Origin: Sympetrum striolatum
Lineage: Eukaryota; Arthropoda; Insecta; Odonata; Libellulidae
Assembly: GCA_947579665.1 (NCBI GenBank)
Contig: OX388349.1
Location: 74,900,841 to 74,964,840, forward strand
Direction of reading: 5' to 3'
DNA length: 64,000 bases
In this document: in pieces, positions 12,001 to 24,000 of the stretch
Layout: every line of letters starts with the position of its first letter
Numbering within the stretch: the stretch's first letter is position 1
Position numbers and translations under genes: made by a program
Notes under the pieces: generated by a model
Seen by the model: only the letters and a program-made list of their open reading frames with translations
What the model was told of the DNA's origin: nothing
Databases searched by the model: none

Positions 12001-15000
12001 GAAAAGTAGAGAGTTGAAATTCGAGGGATCGCTAGAAGCCGTGCAACTCCAACGTAAATCAGAAAGACATTGCCGAATATGGTCCATGGTTCGATTCTAG
12101 GTCGGGGCAAATATCGGCCGTTTAAACTGCATTGCGGCGATTTTGGTGATTATTTTTGGATCCTTTCGCGATAACATGGATACTTGAAACTCGGCACGTG
12201 GGAAGATATCATAAATATATTTCATAATCAAATTTTACATGTTCGCTGACGGTCCTTGGTTCGATCCCAGAGGGGCATTTGCACTTCTCAATGCATTTCT
12301 TACGGAGATAACGGAAATAAATTTAGGTACTTCCCGGCATTCTATCGACTTCACACTTTGCATGATAGAAGAGCAAGTCTTTACAAATCAAACAGTGCAT
12401 TCACAGCTTACAATATGTCCTGGGTTCGACACCCGGTGTCTCTGCAATCACAAGTTGATCCGATTTTAGGAATTATTTTGAAAACTTTCCCAATAATATA
12501 GAAACTTGAGATTCAGCATCTAGATAGAAATCATTAATAACTTTCAGAAACATTTTTTAGATTTTCAAGATCGTCCTTGGTTCGAATCCAGAGAGCCATT
12601 TACATTCCTGAAAATTAGAACGGCTTTTGAGGCAGTTTTAGCAAATATTTCTGCTTGAATTTTCTCACATAGTTAGAGATTGTGATCTTCAATTGTGCTG
12701 CATAGTAAGTTCACAGTAAAGACCCGGGTTCGATGCCAGGCGGTGAAATCTTTGTGAATTTTAAGAAAAATTTCAATCCTTTTTTTTATTTGGAGGACCG
12801 TCCCAATATGATGCCGATATGAAATTAGTATTGCCAATCTGCTTGCAGTATGCAAGCTACATTTTACTCGTATATATATATATATATTCTTTTGCATGAC
12901 CATCCCTGACGAGTCGTTTAGACTCAGGGTCTTCATGCTATTTCACTGTAATTTTTTCTGTTTGCTTATCAGAATCCATATTTGAATTTGAACTATTTTT
13001 TTTATATTTTGATGTATTTGTGAATTTAAAATAAATAAATATTATTATTATTATTAAAATAAAACCTTGGTTAAGTTGCATGCTTTCATGTGCTAAGATA
13101 AAATTCAATTCCATAATTTGTTAGAAGATTATAACAAATAATGTTTTGCATTTGTTTGCATTATATAGGAAGTGTTAGATGACATGCTCAATAGGCATTT
13201 GACAAGAGAGTACCTGGATGTACTGAAGGTGGTTCTGGTTGGCGGCAGCGGTGGTGTGGCAGATGGCATTGGAGCTGGTAACGACGCCATGGAGCAGGAC
13301 GACCCGGGATGGGGCCGACCCGGTGGCCGTGGGGTGGGTGGTGGCAGTGCTGGGGGGAACCCTTTGTCATCTCTTCAAAATGAGTTGCTGAGTGACCTTG
13401 GTCTATTAGTTCTTAGAAGTGATGCCACGCGACATGCAGTAACCTTGGTGATATTAAGGTGAGAAACTTTGAGCTCTTCAATTTCAGCATTGGATGTGAA
13501 AATTTACCCATTAACTGTTACTAAGATGCTGTAGCATTGATTATCAATGTCTGTGACAGGAATTGTGATAATACTGGTTTGTAAAAATGAAGCTATTTTC
13601 TGTTACACAAAGTAAAATACCTGATCTTCGTAGAATTTTTTATACTGAATTCAAATATGTAAATGGTTTTTACCCATCAGCCTCAGATTTTATGGGAAAT
13701 CTGGGAAACCCCAACAATTCCGCATTTTCTGATATCAGTTTTTTTTGTAGAGAAACATGCTCTGATTCTATCCTTATTATCGTATAACAGCAAATTAAAA
13801 GTCAAGATACTGATCATAATTAGTGACGGAAAGCGGGTACAATTTTTCCTTCCATCCGGGTTCAGATCTGGGGGCCCAAAAATTTAAAAACTAATTTTTT
13901 CATAAACTTCGAGTTTGCATCTTTGCCATTGGAGTGAATACACAGTTGTTGGCTTTTAAATGTTATTGTATAATATAAACTCACATGCATTACTCGTTAT
14001 ATCAATACTTCAAAAATAACCACTTGTTTTGATAGATGTATCTTTTTAGCTGTGAGATGGACAATGGCCAAAAGATCACTCGCTATATTGCAACTCTCGT
14101 TATATGCTGTACTCGTTTTAACTGACTTCTACTGTATTACGCAGTTCCCTCTTTATGAAAGAAATGATTTTCCATTGTTGCTAGATCTCTCACCGTGTTC
14201 TTAATCTTTCACTGTTCTACTGCATGATCACATTTTGTCTGCGTATATTTGTCCTCATTAGTTATGTTTGTCTCTTCTATTGACATGCTTTTATATGTCT
14301 GTGTTTGTCTCTCCTCTTTTTACCTTACCAACAAAACTGGGTGTAATGGTATACATTTAGTCTATATTTGCTAGTTTGCCTTATAAAGTTTGCGAATGAT
14401 AGTGGAAAATACTTATTTATTTTCAATTATTTATTATATATTAGTTTGGTTCAATCTTTTTCTTAGTGTAATAGTGATAAAATTGGTGTCAATGTGCTGT
14501 CTTTAACCTAGAAAGGGTAGAAGGCATTGTTTCGAAATAGGTGACTGATTGCAAATGATATGCTGCAGTAAAAACCAAAGACTGCGCTTATATTTGCTCT
14601 TATCTATATCTATATTATGCTCTATATATATCTGCGCTTACTCTCACGAATAATCTATCATAGAGTACCCACATCCGAAATATATGTGGAAAAGCACTTA
14701 AGAAACTCGGCTTCGTTAAAAGTATAGTCGGTAGGAGCGAAGAAAAGGTTTGCGAGCGATGTTACTTAGCGTTAGTTAGGCCTCACCTTGAGTATGCATG
14801 TAGTGTATGGGACCCCGCCGAGAAATGTCATATTCGGGATTTAGAAAAAGTCCAACGAAAGGCGATACGATTTGTAAAGAATTGCTACGATAAAACAGCG
14901 AGTGTCACTCAGATGTTAAAGGATGCGGGATGGGAATCATTAGAAGATAGAAGAAAAATTCAAAGGATAAATTTATTAAATAAGTTCAGAGAAATTACGT

Positions 15001-18000
15001 TTTCAGAGGATGTAACCGATATAATGCGACCCCCCTGTTATATGAGCCGTGCTGATACTGCCCGAAAGATTAGGGAAATAGATGCTAAAACGAATCGTTT
15101 CAAAAATTCATTTTTTCCGCGAAGTATACGCGAAAGCAACCGTTTAGGAAAATAGAGTCAAGGTGCTTGCACCCCCTGCCACACGCCTAAAGGCGGCTTG
15201 CAGGGTTCTTACATAGACATAGACATATATTTAATTTTCAATGTTTTTTTAAAAATACTCCATTTTTGAATTAGAGGCAAATTACTCACTCTAGGTTAGG
15301 GCAGGCAAGAATATGCACTTATGATTTGCATGACAATAGGTGCAGTAAACATTAGGATGGAGCGTTTTGCCACTTTTTCTTCTGATCGAAATGTAATACC
15401 CAGCAGAAGTGGCCCACGCACATGGACATTACAGATAGAAATTTATTTTTACCTCAAAGTTTTGAAATTCTGACAAAAACATCAAAATTCCCATAAATTT
15501 TTTTCAGCCAAAACTATCATATTTTTGCATGAATATATGTCACTTGCAATTAACACTGATAATCAAGTCTCAATATGCCTATGGAGGTGGCCGAGATGCC
15601 CCCTATGTCCTAGTTATGATGGACTTCTACCGTATTAGTGTTAACTCATTAACTTTGCTATTGTGCCGCAAGATTTGCTGTAACATCTCTTTACTTTCAT
15701 ATTTTTCTAAAGAAGGAATTGATGAATCATTTATGAATCTTATCATTTCAGGGCATTGTCTTGGCCAGATACTATTGTTAGTTTGAAGGCTACTTTCTTA
15801 GCTGGACCATTAATCAGACAGTTGGCTGGCGATGGCTCTCTGGATAATGCTTGGGCTCTTCATGCCATGGACTCTGTTTTGGGGGGACTCCAGGCTCATG
15901 GCCACCACGAGACCAATCAGAGCTTTCTTCTTGCTCTGGGAGTTCTCGTCTATGAAGTTTTAAGACCAGCTTTCCCAGGAGTTGTTGAGGTATGTTTTTT
16001 TGTTTGGATATGTATTTATTTAACCTTTGCTCATAATGAATATTAAATTGGTGCTAATAGGTTCTTTTTGATTTGTTAATAACATGTCATTTTGGAACAA
16101 ATTCTTGTATCAATAATCATGGAAGGGAATATTCCCTTGCTTCTATAGCCTTGTACTAGTCATAATTTATTTTAAATAAATCGTATGGAGTAGAGTAAAT
16201 CCACTCCTATGCATGATAATGTGTGAATGAAAGATCTGTAGAAAAGTACCTTGCTTATTTAAATATTTCATTTTGGTATCCTATTTCCAGTGACCTCTGT
16301 GGTTTGCCATTTCATCTATTGCAATTGTCTTTTAATTATTTATACTAACATTTATAAATATTTTTATGCAAGAGTACCTCAAAATCTAACTTAAATATGA
16401 TTACAATTTAAAACTACCTAATCTTTTTACCTGATGTAATTATTAGTAGACTTAGTGGTATTGTGTTTTCAACTATGCAAAATCTATGTGGTTTTAACTA
16501 TTCATTTCTCACGCTCTGGCACTTGTAGACAAAAGTAAATGTTTGTTTCCTTAGAGATATGCTCCAAAGAGGAGCTGCATAGCTGATTTCTAAAAATTGA
16601 AGTTGAAAGCTAGTTGATGTACACTCCTGGCCAAAATTAACGCACCACCTCCCTAGCGATCCTAACAACCGGTGGTACATTAATTTTGGCCAGGAGTGTA
16701 CATAAATGAATGTTTTAGTTATACAGGAAAATTGTTTGTACAGCTTTAAAGTTTGAATTTTTACAGCCGAAATATCAATGGCACTGGAAATTTTTAATTG
16801 TACTCACTTAAAGGATGTGCAAATGCGACCAAAAATATTTTGCATGACTTTTTTGGCCAGTTATGTGATGCTTACACTCACCTGAAACTTATGTTCTGGA
16901 ACACTATACGCCCAGAGAACCAAAAGTTCACAGTAAATCATATTGTGACCTTCATTTGAAACCTACAGTAAGGTCCTACTGACTTTATATTCTCAATTTT
17001 GGTGTAATGATACATCAAGATAATTCATTATTACTCACCTATGGTAGGACTGTCCAAAAGATCTCAAACTTACACAGTAGAAGTCCGTTATAATAAGAGC
17101 TGACAAAAATCAGAAAAGTACTCTTTATAGCCAATATCTAACACTAAAGGTCCGTCCTCTTGAATCCAAGAGCAATGAGTGCAGCAGAATGGAACTGTAG
17201 GGTTTTTAATCTTTACGCTAATGCTTCATAATTCCTTAAAAAAAGTGTGTTCACATCAAAAATACTGTATTTACTCAAAAATAACCCACACCCTTTCAGG
17301 TCTTTCTGTCGGCTCAAAAATCAGGGGGATCGTTAGAATTGACGGCACACTAGATTTGGATACAATTCTGCTCGTTGGCTTGTCCCGTAGCGTGGGGCCG
17401 GCCGCATCCTCAGCTCACCCTGCATCCACATCACTTGTCAAACCTTCCATCAATCCACTATCGATGTTTGCACTATATACGAAAATGTAGGCCGATAGTT
17501 TTTATTGAAAGGGAATTGGCTAGCCCATCAAACTTTTTAAATGAACGGTTTTGAATTGGCACTTGCGTAAGACTTCTGGCATAGACGACTACCAGCATTT
17601 TGTATACGGTGTATACTCTTATAGATATACGCATATATTAGCGTATGCCTGTACTGCATAAGACGTATAAGGTGCAGCGAATGGCATGACCTTATGTCTT
17701 AAGGTGCGCATTACTTTCGCAGGCAAATGATATTTCAATGTCCAACGCTCGAATTTCGGGGTGCTCATTACTTTTGATGCTGCGTTATTTTCGAGTATAC
17801 TCCGTACTTTTTGTGTTTAAAAAAAATGGTGTGTCTTAAGATAATCTTAATTCATATCATATGCTTTCTTGAGATATATTTTTCATTCACACCCTTCATA
17901 AGCAATGCCTGAGTCATGAGGGAGGGGAAGAGGTTACCCTGGGAATCTGAATCAGCAGTGCTTTTATCTCCTATATTCCCACCGATCCTAGATCAGACGA

Positions 18001-21000
18001 TGTAGTGCCAAGCTTCGTATGAAAACAAATACCAAAAGTGTATGACAATATGATGGAAACTCAATTGAAAATTCCAGTGCTGAATTGAGATGTTGTCGCC
18101 AAAAAGAAATGAGACGAGGTGATAAGATGTACGAAGGGATAAAGGGGAGAGTGAAACTCATGAGAAGTTTCTAATTATAGCTCCCTGAAGCATCTCCAGG
18201 AAGGGTGAGGGGACTCGTGGAAAACAAATGCATGAATTAGGTGATGAAAATTTTTGCATTTAATATTTTTCTGCTGTTTGAAGAGATAATGCACCTCACA
18301 TTACCATTAGCTTATCGGACTTCATTTCTCACATCAATTGATCATTCCGAGATATGCCTCCAGCATGACAAACAGAAACGTGACACTCGTTATAACATTA
18401 TTTCAGAAATTACCACTCGTTATAATAACTCCCTATCCTTTTTGCGATAAGATGAACAACGGCCAAAAAATCACTTGCTGTAATGCAACTCTCGTTATTT
18501 GCTGTACTCGTTATAATGGACTTCTACTGTATTTACAACTTCAATTTCCCTGTTATTTAATTGATCTATTTCCACAAGATTATCATGTTTTTTTTTGTCA
18601 AGGAGGCCCTTGATGGTTAGAACTCAATCACAATCAGCTGAGTGAAAATCATTGCAACTGAATAATAATTGTATTAGTAATAATAGTAGTTTATTGTGCC
18701 ACAGACATTTACATTATAAATTACAAAATTAAATGTTATCATTTAAAAAATCATCAATATTATGGTACATTAAAGAGAATTTTTTTACACTACATTTAAA
18801 TTTTAACAATGTCACAGCTTTTTAATTACTGATGTTCACTTCCATATGATTACTATATAATTTTACACACTTGCCAATGAAAAGCATACTTTCTGAAGCT
18901 GTCATGAAAGAAGTCGACACTTTTTTCCGCAACCAGTCTCTCACAGCTCACTCAACTTTATCAGAAGCATAGAGTTGTTCCTGCAAATCTTCTTTCATGA
19001 TCAAGAACAGATGGAACTCAGAGAGCGCCAAATCCAGACTGTATAGTGGATGCCATTTGGTGGTGAACCTGTCTCTGACCACCACACACTTCACATGCCG
19101 ACACACTTCAGAGAGTGGGACTCACTACCATATATGGCATGCTCCTTACAGACCAGATTCGGCTTCATCTGATTTCTTCCCTGACTTCTTCAAAAAATAT
19201 ACTCAACATTGGCAAAAGTGTATAAAATTATATAGTGATCATATGGAAATGTTAATATCCGTAATTATAGAGCACTTTGTAAGGATAATTTCTGTTATGT
19301 TAATATACCCATCGAAACTTAAGTAATGAAGGTGGTGGCATTGCTTTTCATTTAACTCTCATACTTCAAAGGTGCCTAAGTTATAAAAGTTATCTTTGAA
19401 GTTTTGAACCCAATTCGATTGTATATATGGAAATGATTTATTTTCAAATAAACTTAAGAAGGGCTGTCTATAAATGTTGACTAAATGTTATTTTTATTTT
19501 TTTTAAGGTCATAACCATTTTTATATTTTAGAAGATGTTAATTAGTATTCATTTTGACACCCGATAAAAATTTTTATTTCAGGTATTCAAAAGAATTCCT
19601 AATTGCAATGTGCAGGAGCTCCAGAAGCTTGATGAAAAGATATTTGCTCCTGTGCCCAAAGGAACCAAAATGGATAAAGTAAAGAAAGAAATATTCAAAA
19701 GGCTGACTTCTCAGGTATTCACAATTTGGAATTAAAACTAAATTTTAATGGAACAGATTGGTCATGAAGAAAACGAGCTTTAAATATTTTTAAGGTTTTG
19801 CAAGAAATACTGATTTTTAGTTTCTAAGCTTACGTCTGCTCTTGTTATTTTCTGAAATTCAGAAAAAGTATACTGCTTCTCATATGTATATCTGAGCAAA
19901 AGCAATAGTAAGTTTAATTTTGCGATTTCTTCGTCATTTAGACATTTTATTTTTGGAAATAATCTACGAAATATTTGTACTTTTACCACTATTTATTTAT
20001 TACAAAAAAACCACACGACCTGTTTCGATGATTAATCGTCATCTGGTCGTGTGGTTGTTTGTAATAAATAAATTGTGGTAAAAGTACAAATCTTTCGTAG
20101 ATTATTTCCGTTATGGATTACCACAACACCTCGCCTGATTCAGTGAAGTTTCATTTTATTTTTATTCCTTAACACTTTGAACGCAGTGGGAAAATTTTGA
20201 ATTCTTGTTAGTGACTGAATTATTTTTTTGCAGAGCCATGAATTGACATAGAAAAATGTTAAAAAAATTTCTTCCATTTTTAAATCTATAATTGGACGAC
20301 AACCGCCATCTGCAGTCCCTGGATAGTGCCTCGTTGTCATGTGTGGTTGCATGTCCCCCACTATCTCCTAAAAAAAGACCTGAATGTTCCTTTATGTTTT
20401 TCAACTCAAATTTTTACACAAAATTATATTTTATTATAGAATAGCTAAACCAGGCCACGCTTCGCTGTGGCTCAGTCGAATATGAAATGAATGTGAATGT
20501 AAATAAAGGTATTCAGCGAACATAGATTCACTGAGAAAACACATAAGAAACATACCTAGCCTCGCGAAGAAAAAAGATGTTTTTCATAGAAAATATTGGC
20601 TGCTGCACGGTTACTAAGACTTTTATTATGACTTAAGGATATGAAGCTCAATCCATCAGATATTGCAACTTCTTACGTTTTAGCTGTAGATCTAATAGTT
20701 CTTGGCGTTGTTAAGACAATTGAGTTGTTCCTCTTCTTCTTGATTCAACCCATAAAACGCATACCATTGCCTCCGAAAACAAAGACGACCGTGGAAAGCA
20801 ACGACAGAATGGAATTGAGCTGAGTGTGTCAATTAAATACAAAGTTACTCACACATTGATTTAAAAAAAAAACACAATTAAAATATATTATATATAAAAT
20901 ATATTTCCAAAACAGAACAAATGAATTGAACTGAATACAACATTCAAATTAATTCACATTTGATTTTTGAAAATAGATAATTCAAATCACTTCCAACAAT

Positions 21001-24000
21001 TGATTATTCACATTGATGTAAAAGAAATCAACTTTTCTCTTTTTCAACTCTTAAAACTCAAACTATGGCCTGCGAAAACACAGACGACAACTGAAATATA
21101 ACAAAAGAAGTGAATCAAACTGAAATTATCAATTAAATACAAAGTAACACACTTTGATTTTTGGAAATAGATTATTTAAATCACTTAAAACGATTGAATA
21201 TGCATATCAATGTGAACGAAATCAACCAAACCGAAAACAAACTTCTCCTTAACTTTAAATAGGATAAATGCAGGAACTCTGATTCAACAATAGCATTTGT
21301 AGTTGGGGGGACTGGCTGTTTACACCCTCAAAATTTTACGAAACTTTTGTGTAAAATCTCTTTAATTCAATTCAAAAACAATAATACGTGACCAAAATAA
21401 GATTCTTTATTTATTTTCCCTTCTTTTGTGCTTGTCTCAATTTTGTATGACCATTCTTTTTAATATTATTTTGCAAAATGTATAATGCCTTCAGCGGGAA
21501 AAAATGAACTTTGCGTGCATTTCTTATGGAACTGCTTTGACTCATCTGGGAAGAACCGAAGATGAAATGTCAATTTTTTTTAATAGAAACACTCAGATTT
21601 GGATGCAACATTGTGTTAAAATTTCAATTCAATCGACCAGGTATTTTTCAAGTTTTGCAGTCACTAATTTACCCAGGCTGATTTTTTATATATAAGATTA
21701 CCTTCATTACGTATGTACGTATTTACTTATAAGTTCAAACGGTTCTGCGCTTTTCAAATTTTCTCTCCAACTTACATCGAAAAAACATAATTCCTGAGCT
21801 TCTTTATCTCACGCGGAAGTATGGTTGGAGATGTTTGCTAGAAATGTTTAAAAAATTGAAAGACCTTCCCTTCCTTAAGATTTATATTTGCCATAGTTAA
21901 AAACACGCAGTACTCGGTAATTTATTTGTACTAAGTGGATCACACTCAAGTTGTCACCTGAATTAGATCTCCTAATCCCTCTTAGCTGCAAATCGTTTGA
22001 CACATTTATACCCCACTAATAGAGTCGTGAAATGTATTTACGAAAAACCATATTTTTTTCCATTAAGATGCACTGCAAGGATTTTTGGAAATTTTTTGAG
22101 GCACTTCCCAGCAAATTAGAGAGGTGAAATTCGAAGGATTGCTGGAAGCTGTGCATATCCAACAAAAACTACAAAGATATCTTCGAAGATTATCCTTGGT
22201 TCGACGCTAGGTCAGGGCAAATATTCTCCTATTTAAAATATATTGCGACAATTTTTAAGATTTTTTAAAATTCCTTCCCGACAACATGGAAACTTAAAAC
22301 CTGGCATGTGAATAGAGATCATAAATACATTTCATATATGCTGTTTAATGTTTCTGAGATGATCCTTGGTTCAATTCCAGCGAGCCATTTACATTTCTCT
22401 TTGTATTGCAAATGGCAATAATGGAATCTTATTTTAGGTCCTTTCCAGTATGATATCGACTTCAAACTTAGAATAATATAAGTTTTATTCCTACCTGGTC
22501 GTTATATGTATTCATATATTCTTGAAAGTCCTGAGTCTGACATCAGTTGTCTCTACTTTTTGAAATGTATGGCAGGAATTTCGAATTATTTATGATTCAT
22601 TTACCAAGACTTCTGACTTACAACAAGATGTACCAAATCTAACATGTTTGTCAGGGAATGTCTGTAATTGATATTCACATTTAATATATCTATAATATAA
22701 AATAGAGTGTGGATGTGTGTGTGGGTGTGTGTGTATGTATGTATGTATGTTCGCTAAAAACTCGAGAACCGAGAGTCGCAAAACTTTGAAATTTTCTACA
22801 GTATTTAAAGTCGACTCCCCGCAGAGTATAGGCTACTTTTTATTTCCCCAAGGTCCACGGTTCGAACCCAGACGGGCGAAATCTTTTCCATAAGAAATAC
22901 ACGTAAAGTTCATAAGACTGATAAGGAGTAGGTTCCGCGTTCTAATCCCAATAAGACCAAATTTTTTTTCACATATTTTATTTTATATTCTTTTTATTTT
23001 GTAATTTATTTAATATTATACTGATAATCGTGCAGATATCGTCATATATCGCAAGAATATGCATGATTGGAAATATTGTATATTGGAGAATAATGAAGTC
23101 GCGAAGAATAGAAATTATATTTGTAGTTATATTAATTTATAATCCGATTTTTTAAATTATTCGCAAGCACCCGAATGATAATTATCATAAAAGCATTCGA
23201 AGCAAAATATATTTCAGCAATGTGAGCAACAAATAAATGATGGCTGCCTACATGTACAAGGAGTTTTAAGCAGGTCTATTGAAAAGCAAACTTCGTTAAC
23301 ATTCCTAAACATTTTTCGGTTGTCAGTTAATTTTGAGGCGAACCAGGCTTATTGTAGCATATCAGTAAAAATGGGAGATGATATTGGGTGTGAACTATGG
23401 ATTGAATTTCGATGCTATCTTCTCGGGAAGTAATTTCAAGTAAATGACGCCTGTGCTATAGCCTGTGAATTGGTATCCTATCTATCTATATGAATGAATC
23501 CGGAGAAGGAATTATATATAATGGATACCCCTTTTCTTATGTTTCGCATTCATCGCTGTCGCATTTTTAATCCAAGTATGGGTTACTTTAAGAAAGTCTT
23601 CGTTATTTTCATACATATATACACACATTCATACTGTCTCATTCACTTATAGACTGACACTTTGACGCATTTGTTTAGTAGGTTTTTTTTTTGGGTCAGG
23701 TGGTCTCACTTGGTACTTTGCACCACAGAGTGAACCCACTTATTCTTTTAAAACGCATGCTTCGCTGCCGGAATTTTAAACTAAGGCATGGTTATTATAT
23801 GAAAATAATGGTTATTTACATCCATACTTACAGACATTCACACGATTTCATTTACTTATAGTGGACAGTTTGAAGTAGTTGGTAATTAGTATTTGGTTTA
23901 TCGTTTGGAGCTTTTGTATTAGTATTTGTATTTAACCGTACTTCCTTCTCCTGTTGAGATTCAGCGGGTATATAATATATTTCTTTCTATTTCGAGTGAT

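Larger units (their letters stand above)
393..13168 (+). other. XPO5 giant intron (12.8 kb), transposon-filled
   Basis: No coding exon is recognisable here. The contents are a SINE-like stretch (655-905), seven B-box repeat units in two clusters (993-4390 and 8443-12871), a 1.46 kb TIR element (4633-6089), a diverged dispersed repeat (6264-6465 and 7651-7830) and a LINE-like 3' tail (12890-13058). The stretch 7850-8330 shows nothing recognisable. The short open frames inside the repeat units follow repeat conservation and are not genes. Confidence 0.8.

Noticed and set aside
993..12871. Calling each GGTTCGANNCC motif a tRNA gene
   Set aside because: No A-box at the right distance, and no acceptor or anticodon stems form around them.
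8443..12871. CRISPR array because of regularly spaced motifs
   Set aside because: Repeats are ~11 bp cores in ~165 bp diverged monomers in a eukaryotic intron. No uniform direct repeat or unique spacers.
13188..13370. Minus-strand frame opposite XPO5 exon C
   Set aside because: Shadow of the GC-rich coding exon on the other strand.
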